Below, one piece after another: positions 19,594-27,767 of a stretch of 64,000 nt of DNA. This DNA is from an uncultured Bacilli bacterium (GTDB lineage Bacteria; Bacillota_I; Bacilli_A; RF39; UBA660). The first letter of the stretch is position 1. Each line of letters begins with the position of its first letter. The stretch covers positions 18,220-82,219 of the forward strand of contig CAKPNA010000005.1 in assembly GCA_934168275.1 (NCBI GenBank), given 5' to 3'. The translations under genes and the position numbers were made by a program. The notes under the pieces are model-generated. The model made no database searches and was not told the DNA's origin. It saw only the letters and a list, made by a program, of their open reading frames with translations.

Positions 19594-20745
19594 GTGAAAA
19601 AAATAGTAGTATTTATCTTTTTATTTATGCTTATTCCTATGGGATATGTTAAAGCCGATGAATTAAACTTGGCCGAGAATGCTAAAGCCGCTATTATTAT
19701 TGAAGCATCTTCCGGAAAAATATTGTGGGAAAAGAATGCTCACGAAAAGTTAGCGCCTGCTTCAATGACTAAAATTATGTCTATGCTTCTTATTATGGAA
19801 AATATCGAAAGTGGTAACTTAAGTTGGGATGAAAAAATTACGGCCTCATTAAACGCTTCATCAATGGGTGGGAGTCAAATATTTTTAGAGCCAGGTGAAA
19901 AAATGACTGTTAAAGATTTACTTAAAGGAATAGCCATTGGGTCAGGAAATGATGCCACTGTTGCTATGGCTGAAAGAATTGCCGGAACTGAATCTAAATT
20001 TGTTGAAATGATGAATAATAAAGCTAAAGAATTAGGACTTAAAAATACTAATTTTAAAGATTCAACAGGATTAGATGCTGAAAATCATTATTCCTCAGCC
20101 TATGATATGGCAATTATGGCCAAAGAGTTAATTAAACATGAAAAAATATTAGAATTTACATCAACATATGAAGACTATTTAAGACAAGATACCGGTAATA
20201 GTTTTTGGCTAGTTAATACTAATAAACTAGTTAGATATTACCAAGGTGTTGATGGTCTAAAGACAGGATTTACTAATACAGCTGGTTATTGCTTAACCGC
20301 TACTGCTAAAAGAGGAGATATGCGTCTTATCACTGTTGTCATGAATGAACCATCTAGTGAAATTAGAAGTAAAGAAACAAGCAGTATGTTAGATTATGGC
20401 TTTAATACTTATGAAATAAATAAAGTATTAACTAAAGACAGTGTAGTAGGTAATGTTAAAGTATCTTTAGGTACTAAAAAGAGTGTTGATATCGTACCAA
20501 TAGATGACATTGATATTCTCCGCAGTAAGATTGGTGATAAAAAAGATATTACTTACAAAGTAACAGCAAATAACGTCAAAGCTCCAATTAAAAAAGGCGC
20601 TGATGTAGGAGATATCATTGTCTATGAAGATGGCAAAGAAATTATGAAAATAGATGCTACTGTCATAAATGATGTTAATAAAGTAAATATCTTTGTAGCA
20701 TACCTAAGAAACATAATCAATATCATTAGTGGTAAAGTATTTTAA
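19594..20745 (+). CDS. D-alanyl-D-alanine carboxypeptidase (DacF/PBP5 type)
   Basis: 383 residues from GTG 19594 (aggtgat site). A signal peptide ends near VKADE. Active-site motifs are SMTK (Ser near residue 57), SGN (AIGSGNDATVA) and KTG (DGLKTGFTNTAG). The C-terminal beta domain and a final hydrophobic helix (VNIFVAYLRNIINII) give the membrane anchor typical of PBP5-type enzymes. It trims pentapeptide stems of peptidoglycan; in this sporeformer it could be the DacF or DacB equivalent. Confidence 0.92.
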   Translation: MKKIVVFIFLFMLIPMGYVKADELNLAENAKAAIIIEASSGKILWEKNAHEKLAPASMTKIMSMLLIMENIESGNLSWDEKITASLNASSMGGSQIFLEPGEKMTVKDLLKGIAIGSGNDATVAMAERIAGTESKFVEMMNNKAKELGLKNTNFKDSTGLDAENHYSSAYDMAIMAKELIKHEKILEFTSTYEDYLRQDTGNSFWLVNTNKLVRYYQGVDGLKTGFTNTAGYCLTATAKRGDMRLITVVMNEPSSEIRSKETSSMLDYGFNTYEINKVLTKDSVVGNVKVSLGTKKSVDIVPIDDIDILRSKIGDKKDITYKVTANNVKAPIKKGADVGDIIVYEDGKEIMKIDATVINDVNKVNIFVAYLRNIINIISGKVF

Positions 20746-20753
20746 TATAACAT

Positions 20754-20786
20754 AATACTTAGAATATTCCTTCTAGGTATTTTTAT
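20754..20786 (+). terminator. Terminator after carboxypeptidase gene
   Basis: AATACTTAGAA / TTCTAGGTATT stem, 6-base loop, then TTTTT. Confidence 0.75.
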
Positions 20787-20844
20787 ATTAAAAAGATTAT
20801 TTGTGATATAATTGTATATAGTAAATAATTAACTAGTAATTTGT

Positions 20845-20919
20845 ATGTATCATCCAAGGCTAAAAGAAAGTCACTACGAAATAGGAAAGCATTATGGTGA
20901 GTTATTGATGCTGTTTTAA
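20845..20919 (+). pseudogene. 5' remnant of a C45-family acyltransferase/amidohydrolase gene
   Basis: A 24-codon frame starting MYHPRLKESHYEIGKHYGEL. This closely resembles the N-terminus of peptidase C45/penicillin acyltransferase-like proteins, but the frame stops immediately and the following DNA is the interior of a different gene (ogt). I read this as a deletion junction that fused the start of one gene to the middle of another. Family assignment is from memory of the N-terminal pattern and is moderate. Confidence 0.45.
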
Positions 20920-21007
20920 TATATATTTTAGTGGCAAAAATTCTGACTTTATACCAAAATATAAAATTAATAATCTAACGCCATTTAGACAAGAAGTAAT
21001 CGATATC

Positions 21008-21283
21008 ATGAGCACTATTTCTTATGGTAGTACTATAACATATAATGATATATCTAAAATTATTGCTCAAAAAAGAGGAATCAAAAGAATGTCTAGTCAA
21101 GCTGTTGGTGGTGCTGTTGGTTGGAATCCTATCTGCATTATTATTCCATGTCATAGAGTAGTAGGAACTAACGGCAGCCTAACCGGCTATGGTAGTGGTT
21201 TAAATAATAAAGTAGCACTCTTAACTCTAGAAAACGTTAATATGGATAAATACTTTATCCCTAAGAAAGGAACAACCCTATGA
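21008..21283 (+). CDS. ogt: O6-alkylguanine-DNA alkyltransferase, C-terminal domain only
   Basis: 91 residues carrying the complete catalytic domain: a QAVGGAVGWNP turn, the acceptor-Cys motif IIPCHRVVG and a GSLTGYGSG loop. Homology clearly continues upstream in the same frame to about 20924 (FSGKNSDFIPKYKINNLTPF), but a TGA at 20906-20908 and the loss of the first about 70 residues remove the N-terminal domain. No good ribosome-binding site precedes ATG 21008. It may be a pseudogene or a functional single-domain MGMT-type protein; the intact active site and the overlap with tag favour retained function. Confidence 0.75.
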   Translation: MSTISYGSTITYNDISKIIAQKRGIKRMSSQAVGGAVGWNPICIIIPCHRVVGTNGSLTGYGSGLNNKVALLTLENVNMDKYFIPKKGTTL

Positions 21284-21825
21284 AAAGATGCAAATGGTGT
21301 AATGAAAATAATTCCTTATATGTAGAATACCATGATAAAGAATGGTGTATTCCTAACTATGATGATAACTATTTATTTGAAATGTTAATTTTAGAGTCTT
21401 TTCAAGCTGGACTATCATGGGAGTGTGTCCTAAATAAAAGAAATGACTTTATAGTCGCCTATGATAACTTTAATATTGATAAAATAATTAATTATGATGA
21501 AAACAAAATAAATGAATTATTAACTAATAATAAAATAATAAGAAATAAATTAAAAATAAAAGCTAGTATTAATAATGCTAAAATATTTAAAGATATTCAA
21601 AAAGAGTATGGTAGTTTCTATAACTACTTATTAACTTTTACTAAAAATAAAATATTATATGAAATAGATAAAACTACTAATGACTTATCTGATTCTATCT
21701 CTAAAGATTTAATCAAAAGAGGCATGAAGTTTGTAGGCTCTACTATTATCTATTCATACTTACAAGCAATTGGTTTTATATATTCCCATGGTGAAGAATG
21801 CTTTATGTATAAGAAAGAATTTTAG
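21280..21825 (+). CDS. tag: DNA-3-methyladenine glycosylase I
   Basis: Excises 3-methyladenine from DNA. 181 residues; start ATG 21280 overlaps the ogt stop. The zinc site is formed by the N-terminal Cys (KRCKWCN), His17 (EYHDKEW) and the C-terminal SHGEECF His/Cys. The family pattern DNYLFEMLILESFQAGLSW is present. It forms an alkylation-repair operon with the truncated ogt. Confidence 0.95.
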   Translation: MKRCKWCNENNSLYVEYHDKEWCIPNYDDNYLFEMLILESFQAGLSWECVLNKRNDFIVAYDNFNIDKIINYDENKINELLTNNKIIRNKLKIKASINNAKIFKDIQKEYGSFYNYLLTFTKNKILYEIDKTTNDLSDSISKDLIKRGMKFVGSTIIYSYLQAIGFIYSHGEECFMYKKEF

Positions 21826-21832
21826 TATAATT

Positions 21833-21863
21833 AAAACTAGCCGTATTTTTACGACTAGTTTAT
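21833..21863 (+). terminator. Terminator after tag
   Basis: AAACTAGCCGT / ACGACTAGTTT stem with a T-rich loop, followed by ATTTA; it also overlaps the end of the convergent minus-strand gene. Confidence 0.65.
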
Positions 21864-22060
21864 TTATAATTTGTTTTTCTATTTAAATCTAAAACTCTAA
21901 GTTGTAATTTTATTGCAATCTCATTAATTTCTTCATAAGTAAATCCCATGCTTTTTAATTCTTTTCTATTCATTCTCCACAGCTTCTCAATAGAGTCAAT
22001 ATTATTTAAACTTAACTTATCTAAAATAACTTTTTCAAAATCTAAATCTTTTAATATCAT
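21860..22060 (-). CDS. Small alpha-CTD/HhH-like protein
   Basis: 66 residues. The pattern LSLNNIDSIEKLWRMNRKEL, then GFTYEEINEIAIKLQ, resembles the helix-hairpin-helix C-terminal domain of RNA polymerase alpha (a SAM-like fold), here as a stand-alone protein. It begins 2 bases after the stop of the CarD-like fragment, so both come from one mRNA. The assignment is by pattern and tentative. Confidence 0.5.
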   Translation of the reverse strand: MILKDLDFEKVILDKLSLNNIDSIEKLWRMNRKELKSMGFTYEEINEIAIKLQLRVLDLNRKTNYK

Positions 22061-22062
22061 AC

Positions 22063-22380
22063 TTATTTATTTACTATTTCAAATATATAATCTTTTACTT
22101 CATCAACGGTCATATTTAATGATATAGCTAACTCATTATATAAATATTTCTCAGCAAGTTTAAAATAAGCACTATCTTTTTCACTTATTCTCTTTTTACT
22201 ATTAACTCTATCTTCATTTCTTAAATAAGTAGTTTTAATAATCTTAATATGTTCTTCATGAGTACCAGTATTTAACATATTTTTATATTGTACTTCTAAG
22301 TTTTTTTCATTAATATTTTTAAGAAATATTATTTCTACAGAAGATGCTAAAATAGGTAATGAAAATGTTGTTAAAAACAT
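22063..22380 (-). CDS. CarD-like protein lacking the RNA-polymerase-interaction domain
   Basis: 105 residues. The C-terminal half, RISEKDSAYFKLAEKYLYNE then LAISLNMTVDEVKDYIFE, matches the helical C-terminal domain of CarD/CdnL/TRCF-family regulators. The Tudor-like N-terminal domain (about 60 residues) that binds the polymerase beta subunit is missing. No ribosome-binding site is visible before ATG 22380, and an in-frame TAA lies three codons upstream. It is therefore probably a truncated or decaying gene. Confidence 0.5.
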   Translation of the reverse strand: MFLTTFSLPILASSVEIIFLKNINEKNLEVQYKNMLNTGTHEEHIKIIKTTYLRNEDRVNSKKRISEKDSAYFKLAEKYLYNELAISLNMTVDEVKDYIFEIVNK

Positions 22381-22406
22381 TTGTGATTATATAAATAATT
22401 TTAAAT

Positions 22407-22447
22407 AGTAAAAGATATCATCTTAATTAAAAAGTGATATCTTTTTA
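22407..22447. other. Orphan palindromic hairpin
   Basis: AAAGATATC at about 22410-22418 pairs with GATATCTTT, flanked by T-run on the plus strand. It lies between divergent genes, so it terminates neither; possibly left over from a deleted gene. Confidence 0.5.
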
Positions 22448-22506
22448 TAATTGTCGACATTTAATATTAGTTAGTGTATAATGTAATAAAGATAGGAAGT
22501 GAAGTA

Positions 22507-23151
22507 ATGCTAAAAAGAATTAAGAAAGTATTTATAAAAAACTATAAGTGGATAATTTGTTTTATTTGCTTAATATTATTTCTTGCTTTAGCAGAAGATG
22601 TATTTAATAATGAAATAATGAATGGGGATGTTATTGGTTATAAGATTATATCAACATATTTAATTCGTGATTCATTAACCCCAATATTTAAAATAATAAC
22701 TTGGTTTGGTAGTGCTACTTGCTTAATACTATTAGCCTTCATATTATTCTTTACCATTAAAAATAAAAAAGTAGGTTTACTAACTAGTACTAATTTAATT
22801 ATTATAACTATTTTAAATCAAGCCCTAAAAATAATTGTTCAGCGACCACGACCAACTGAATATCGTATAATTAACGAAGCAGGATATAGTTTTCCATCCG
22901 GACATTCAATGGTAAGTATGGCCTTTTATGGTTTCTTAATTTATCTAATTTATAAAAATATTAAGAATAAATACTTAAAAATATCTTTGATTGTAATATT
23001 ATCATTACTGATTGTTATGATAGGTATTAGTAGAATATATCTAGGAGTTCATTATACTAGTGATGTCTGTGCTGGTTTTCTAGTATCATTATCATATTTA
23101 ATAATATATATTAATTTTGCAAATAAACTTGTATTAAGTAGGGAGAAATAA
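22507..23151 (+). CDS. PAP2-family phosphatase (undecaprenyl-pyrophosphate phosphatase-like)
   Basis: 214 residues from ATG 22507 (aggaagtga site). Six membrane helices. The PAP2 signature is complete: KIIVQRPRP, PSGHSM and SRIYLGVHYTSD. It probably dephosphorylates undecaprenyl pyrophosphate or other lipid phosphates at the membrane outer face. Its TAA overlaps the dgkA ATG by one base (TAATG), coupling the two lipid-carrier genes. Confidence 0.9.
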   Translation: MLKRIKKVFIKNYKWIICFICLILFLALAEDVFNNEIMNGDVIGYKIISTYLIRDSLTPIFKIITWFGSATCLILLAFILFFTIKNKKVGLLTSTNLIIITILNQALKIIVQRPRPTEYRIINEAGYSFPSGHSMVSMAFYGFLIYLIYKNIKNKYLKISLIVILSLLIVMIGISRIYLGVHYTSDVCAGFLVSLSYLIIYINFANKLVLSREK

Positions 23152-23516
23152 TGAAAAACAAAAATTTAATTAATAGTTTCAAATATGCCTTTGCCGGCTT
23201 AAAAAGTGCTTTTAAAACTGAAAGAAATCTTAAAATTCATATTACCGTAGCTACTATTATTACTGTTTTAGGAATAATACTAAAGCTAAGGTCATGGGAA
23301 TGGATAGTTTGTATTATTTGGTTTGCTATTGTTATAGGAGGAGAATTATTTAATACTGCCATTGAAATTGCTGTTAATTTAGCTATGCCAAAAATAAATA
23401 ATGATGCAAAAAGAGCTAAAGATATTTCAGCTGGTGGCGTCCTAGTATTTGCTATCGGTTCAGCCATCGTAGGTCTTATTATATTTGTACCAAAACTAAT
23501 ATCTTTAATTAAATAA
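23151..23516 (+). CDS. dgkA: Undecaprenol/diacylglycerol kinase
   Basis: 121 residues, the usual size. Three membrane helices; motifs are the N-terminal NSFKYAFAGLKSAFKTERN, IGGELFNTAIEIAVN and AKDISAGGVLVF. It phosphorylates undecaprenol (Gram-positive type), recycling the lipid carrier with the adjoining PAP2 phosphatase. Confidence 0.95.
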   Translation: MKNKNLINSFKYAFAGLKSAFKTERNLKIHITVATIITVLGIILKLRSWEWIVCIIWFAIVIGGELFNTAIEIAVNLAMPKINNDAKRAKDISAGGVLVFAIGSAIVGLIIFVPKLISLIK

Positions 23517-23591
23517 GGAGTATTCAACTAAATAATGCTTCTTTTATTATGCAATAAACTTATGGTATAATAGTATAAAGGAAGTGATAAT

Positions 23592-24140
23592 ATGAAATAT
23601 TTTAAGAAATTAGAAGGGGAAAGAATATATCTATCACCAATAAATAGTGAAGATGCTGAAAAATATGTTTATTGGATGAACGATAGAACTATAACTGATA
23701 ATATTGCTAGAACTACCGCTATAACAACATTTGAAAGTGAAAAAGAGTGGTTAGCAAGTACTTCAAAAAGCGAAATCAAATTTGCCATAGTTAAAAAAGA
23801 TACTGACGAATTAATTGGCAATTGTTCACTAATGGATATTGATAGACTAAATAGAAAATGTACTCTAGGTATATTTATTGGAGATGAAGGAAATAGAAGT
23901 ATGGGTTATGGCACTGAAGCCTTAAAATTACTTTTAGACTTTGCTTTTAATTTTCAAAATATGCACAGTGTTGATTTAAAAGTATTCTCATTTAATGAAA
24001 GAGCCATTAAGTGCTATGAAAAATCAGGCTTTAAAAGATGTGGAACAAGACATGGTGCCTACTTCCTAAATGGTAAATACCATGATGAGATAGAAATGGA
24101 AATGTTAGAAAGTGATTACTACGAAAGAAATAATATATAA
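23592..24140 (+). CDS. GNAT acetyltransferase (RimJ/RimL type)
   Basis: 182 residues. The N-terminal LEGERIYLSPINSEDAEKY and a GNRSMGYGTEALKLLLDFAF acetyl-CoA pyrophosphate loop, with a C-terminal NERAIKCYEKSGF, fit the RimJ/L-like subfamily that acetylates protein N-termini or small amines. The substrate is unknown. Own unit; a weak hairpin precedes it at 23515-23546. Confidence 0.88.
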   Translation: MKYFKKLEGERIYLSPINSEDAEKYVYWMNDRTITDNIARTTAITTFESEKEWLASTSKSEIKFAIVKKDTDELIGNCSLMDIDRLNRKCTLGIFIGDEGNRSMGYGTEALKLLLDFAFNFQNMHSVDLKVFSFNERAIKCYEKSGFKRCGTRHGAYFLNGKYHDEIEMEMLESDYYERNNI

Positions 24141-24193
24141 TCATTTAATGTTTATTTAATAAAAATATTATATATAAGTAATGGTGATTTATT

Positions 24194-24877
24194 ATGCGTG
24201 TTTTAATTGTTGAAGATGAATTTAATTTGGCAGATGTTATAGCATCTAGATTAAGAAAAGAAAAATATACTGTTGATATTAGTACTGATGGTGATGACGG
24301 TAGTTATAAAGCCATGACTAATATCTATGACTTAATTATTCTAGATGTTATGCTACCATATAAAGATGGCTTTACTATTCTTAAAGAACTAAAAGAAAAT
24401 AATATTAAAGCTCAAGTAATTATGCTTACTGCCATGGACGGAATTGAAGATAAACTGAACGGGTTTAAAGGTGGGGCAGATGATTATCTAACCAAACCAT
24501 TCCATTTAGAAGAACTAGTAGCTCGAGTAAATATTAAATTAAAGAAAGATATTAATAGTAATAATGATTATCTAGAGTATGGTGATATTAGATTAGATTT
24601 AAATAAAAAGAAAATAATTAATATTAAGACTAATGAAGAAATAGATGTTTTATGTAAAGAGTTTCTCTTACTAGAGTGCCTTCTTAGAAATAAAGATCAA
24701 GTTGTTTCCAGAGAGTTTATCTATGATTATGTATGGGGAATGGATAATGAATCAGTATCTAATAACCTCGAAGCCTATGTATCTTTTATCAGAAGAAAAC
24801 TTAAAGCAATTGACTCAACAGTAAACATTAAAGCTCTCCGTGGTTTAGGATACAAACTAGAGGTAAATCATGAATAA
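24194..24877 (+). CDS. OmpR-family response regulator
   Basis: 227 residues. Receiver domain with acidic pocket VEDE, phospho-acceptor Asp in IILDVMLP (near residue 51), Thr in MLTAMD and Lys in TKPFHLEEL. The C-terminal winged helix has EFLLLECLLRNKDQVVSRE and ALRGLGYKLE. It overlaps the kinase gene by 8 bases. The HtrA protease gene just downstream is a plausible target, suggesting an envelope-stress circuit. Confidence 0.95.
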   Translation: MRVLIVEDEFNLADVIASRLRKEKYTVDISTDGDDGSYKAMTNIYDLIILDVMLPYKDGFTILKELKENNIKAQVIMLTAMDGIEDKLNGFKGGADDYLTKPFHLEELVARVNIKLKKDINSNNDYLEYGDIRLDLNKKKIINIKTNEEIDVLCKEFLLLECLLRNKDQVVSREFIYDYVWGMDNESVSNNLEAYVSFIRRKLKAIDSTVNIKALRGLGYKLEVNHE

Positions 24878-26051
24878 TCTAGGTCAAAAAATATTTCATT
24901 TATTAATTATTATCTTAACCACATTTTTGTCTAGTATTTTTATTGCTTTTAACCTAAGTATCTATAATAAAGAATATAACGATTTAAAAGAAAAGTTTAT
25001 GATAATTAATTCAACCATCCAAAAGAATAGTTATAATCCCATATTTATGGAAAATGAAGTTTATGTTGTTATATTTAATAGAGCAGGCAATATCGATAAA
25101 ATAATTAATTATTCCTCTAATGACTTAACGGATAGTGAAATAAAAGAATTAGTAATTAATAATGTTAATAAAATAAATAGTAAAAAAATAGAATCATTAT
25201 ATACTAGTGATTACGTATTTATGGAAACAAAAGAAGGCAATCTAATAATGGTTAATAATACTAGTACTAAAAGTTATCTTCTAAAAGAGTTATTTAAATC
25301 AATTTTAGTCTTTATTATCCTAGAAACTATTCAAGTAATTATATCTCTAAATATTACTAAAAGAATAGTTAAACCCGTTAATGAAGCTTTTATTAGGCAA
25401 AAGCAATTTATCTATGATGCCTCTCACGAACTAAAAACACCCATTGCTATTATAAGTGCTAGTGCTGAGATGTTAGAGAAGAACCCTAAAGAAAAGAAAT
25501 GGTTAGAAAATATTAAAACTGAAAATAATCGTATGAATAAACTAGTTATTAGCTTACTAGACTTATCTAAATCAGAAAATATTAAAGAAAATGAAGTATA
25601 CACTAATGTCAACTTATCTAAGGTAATAAAAAATAAAGCTCTAACATTCGAAAGCTTAATATATGAAAACAGCCTTGAACTAGATGTTGATGTTGTTAAT
25701 GATATTATGTTTAATTGTAATGAAGACCGAATAAAAGAATTATTAAGTATCTTAATGGATAATGCTATCAAACATAGTCTACCTAATTCACAAATTACTG
25801 TTAAACTATCTAAAGAAAAAAATAATATCTATCTCTCTGTCAAAAATAAAGGTAAAGAAATACCCGTTAGTGAAAGAGAAAAGATATTTGAAAGATTCTA
25901 TCGCCTAGATAAATCTAGAAATAGAGATGATAATCGTTATGGTATTGGTTTATCTATTGCTAAAAATATTGTTATAAATCATAATGGTACAATTAGTGTT
26001 AATTGTAAAGATGGCTACACAACATTTATAGTAAACTTTAAACAGAAATAA
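24870..26051 (+). CDS. Sensor histidine kinase
   Basis: 393 residues. Membrane helices at about 7-29 and 137-156 flank an extracellular sensor of about 105 residues. The dimerisation/phospho-acceptor box is DASHELKTPIAI (His near 186), the N-box DNAIKHS, then FERFYRLDKSRN and the G-box YGIGLSIAKNIV. Partner of the preceding regulator; signal unknown. Confidence 0.95.
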   Translation: MNNLGQKIFHLLIIILTTFLSSIFIAFNLSIYNKEYNDLKEKFMIINSTIQKNSYNPIFMENEVYVVIFNRAGNIDKIINYSSNDLTDSEIKELVINNVNKINSKKIESLYTSDYVFMETKEGNLIMVNNTSTKSYLLKELFKSILVFIILETIQVIISLNITKRIVKPVNEAFIRQKQFIYDASHELKTPIAIISASAEMLEKNPKEKKWLENIKTENNRMNKLVISLLDLSKSENIKENEVYTNVNLSKVIKNKALTFESLIYENSLELDVDVVNDIMFNCNEDRIKELLSILMDNAIKHSLPNSQITVKLSKEKNNIYLSVKNKGKEIPVSEREKIFERFYRLDKSRNRDDNRYGIGLSIAKNIVINHNGTISVNCKDGYTTFIVNFKQK

Positions 26052-26122
26052 TATTTTCTGTTTTTTTAATCTTTGTTTAATTTTTATATAATACTATTAA
26101 TATGTACAAAGGAGGAAAATAT

Positions 26123-26179
26123 ATGATTAAAAGGAACTATATAAGGAGGTTTAATTATGGAACAAAAAAAGAAAGATAA
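26123..26179 (+). CDS. Leader peptide overlapping htrA start
   Basis: An 18-codon frame starting MIKRNYIRRFNYG, preceded by an excellent aaaggagg site at about 26109. It ends 23 bases inside htrA in another frame. The htrA ribosome-binding site (aaggagg at about 26142) is inside this frame, as in coupled leaders. Reality rests on the strong site only. Confidence 0.4.
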   Translation: MIKRNYIRRFNYGTKKER

Positions 26180-27323
26180 AATAATAATAAGCGTAAGTGT
26201 TATTTCAATATTAGTTATATGTACATACTTATTATTCTCATTTAATGTTTTAAGTTTTAGTAATATAAATAATAATACTACTTTAAAATTAGCTAGTACT
26301 GAAACAAATAATAAAATTAAAGAAGGAATATATATAACTGATGTTTCAGAAGTAGTCGAAGAAACCATGTCCGCTATTGTTTCAATAACTTCTAAAACAT
26401 TAATTCAATCAGGATACTATGGACCATTCTCCTTTGGTAGTAATCAAACCCAATATGTGGAAGGTGCCGGATCTGGAATTATAATTAGTAATTCTAATGA
26501 TGAAATACTAATACTTACTAATAATCACGTTGTCAATGATTCTAGTGAACTAACTGTTAAGTTTATTAATGGTAAAGAAGCTGATGCTAAAATAGTTGGA
26601 ACTTCTGAAAGAAAAGATATCGCTGTAATTTCCGTTAAAGTTAGTGCTTTAGATAGCAACACCTTAAGTCAAATAAAAATTGCCACTTTAGGAGACAGCA
26701 GTGAACTTAAAGTGGGTAATGGTATAATTGCTATTGGTAATGCTCTAGGTTATGGTCAATCAGTAACTACCGGTGTTGTCAGTGCGCTTAATAGAGAAAT
26801 AGAAACTAACGGTTATGCTAATAAAATGATTCAAATAGATGCTGCTATTAACGGAGGTAATTCCGGTGGGGCTTTATTAAATAATAAAGGTGAAGTAGTT
26901 GGTATTAACTCAGCTAAATATTCATCAAATGGTAGTTCTAGTGAAGCAAGTATTGAAGGTATGGGTTTTGCTATTCCAATATCTGATGTTAAAGACTTAA
27001 TAACTGACTTAATGAATGGTAAAGAAGAATCAAGTGGTATGACTCTAGGAATAGAAGGCTATATGACTAATAGTTCTAATATAAGTGGTTATAACTTACC
27101 AGTAGGATTCTATATATCTAACATAACTGAAGGTGGCTATGCTGATAAAAATAACTTAGAAATAGGTTATATTATAACTAAAATAGATAATAAAGAAGTA
27201 AGTTCTGTTAATGATATTAAAAATGTCTTATATGAAAAGAAAGTAGGGGATACTATCACTCTTAAAGTTAAATATCCAAGTGGCAGAACTTATGCTGAAA
27301 AAGATATTGAAATAAAATTTTAA
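26157..27323 (+). CDS. htrA: HtrA/DegP-like membrane serine protease
   Basis: 388 residues. N-terminal membrane anchor at about 9-31; trypsin-like domain with catalytic His (TNNHVVND, near 123), Asp (KDIAVIS, near 153) and Ser (NGGNSGGALL, near 235); C-terminal PDZ domain from about 290 (GFYISNITEGGYADKNNL). A quality-control protease on the outer membrane face. It follows a two-component system, the usual regulator type for this class. Confidence 0.94.
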   Translation: MEQKKKDKIIISVSVISILVICTYLLFSFNVLSFSNINNNTTLKLASTETNNKIKEGIYITDVSEVVEETMSAIVSITSKTLIQSGYYGPFSFGSNQTQYVEGAGSGIIISNSNDEILILTNNHVVNDSSELTVKFINGKEADAKIVGTSERKDIAVISVKVSALDSNTLSQIKIATLGDSSELKVGNGIIAIGNALGYGQSVTTGVVSALNREIETNGYANKMIQIDAAINGGNSGGALLNNKGEVVGINSAKYSSNGSSSEASIEGMGFAIPISDVKDLITDLMNGKEESSGMTLGIEGYMTNSSNISGYNLPVGFYISNITEGGYADKNNLEIGYIITKIDNKEVSSVNDIKNVLYEKKVGDTITLKVKYPSGRTYAEKDIEIKF

Positions 27324-27430
27324 AAATATTTAGTATATTTAATGTTCATTTAAGGTATAGGTATTATTATTAATAATGTAAGGTGGTGATAATATAAGAT
27401 ATAAAAGAAGAATATAACTATAAAAGAAAG

Positions 27431-27685
27431 GTGATTAATATAGAAGTTAAGATAGTTGGAAGTAATTGTAAAAATGGGAATCATTTATATAAGAATCTTA
27501 CCAAAGTAATTAAAAGTTTAAAAGATAAAAAGATTAAAATAATAAAAGAAGACAGTAATTCCTCACTCCAAAAATATAATATAAAGAATAAACCTGGTCT
27601 TATAATTGAAGATAAATTAATTTGCGAAGGCAAAGTTTTAAACGAGAAAGAAATAATTAGAATTTTAAATGTAGTTTATTGTTAA
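27431..27685 (+). CDS. Thioredoxin-fold small protein, degenerate active site and start
   Basis: 84 residues. It resembles the short 'redox-active disulfide protein 2' thioredoxin-like family (EVKIVGSNC...KPGLIIEDKLICEGKVLNEKE), but the CxxC is reduced to C-K-N-G. The expected start, 5-8 bases after the aggtga site, is ATA (27440) where family members would have ATG; only a GTG at 27431, inside the ribosome-binding site, is available. Either an unusual start is used or the gene is decaying. Confidence 0.5.
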   Translation: MINIEVKIVGSNCKNGNHLYKNLTKVIKSLKDKKIKIIKEDSNSSLQKYNIKNKPGLIIEDKLICEGKVLNEKEIIRILNVVYC

Positions 27686-27713
27686 AACTTGGATAAAAAA
27701 ATCCAAGTTTTTT
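27685..27713 (+). terminator. Rho-independent terminator
   Basis: AAACTTGGAT / ATCCAAGTTT stem with an A-rich loop, then TTTTC. Confidence 0.85.
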
Positions 27714-27767
27714 CTATGTATTAAAAAATATCTCGTGTTATAATATTAATATATGTAAGGTGAGAAG

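Noticed and set aside
27720..27767. LexA/SOS box before the Y-family polymerase
   Set aside because: No CGAAC-N4-GTTCG-like palindrome is visible in the short upstream region.
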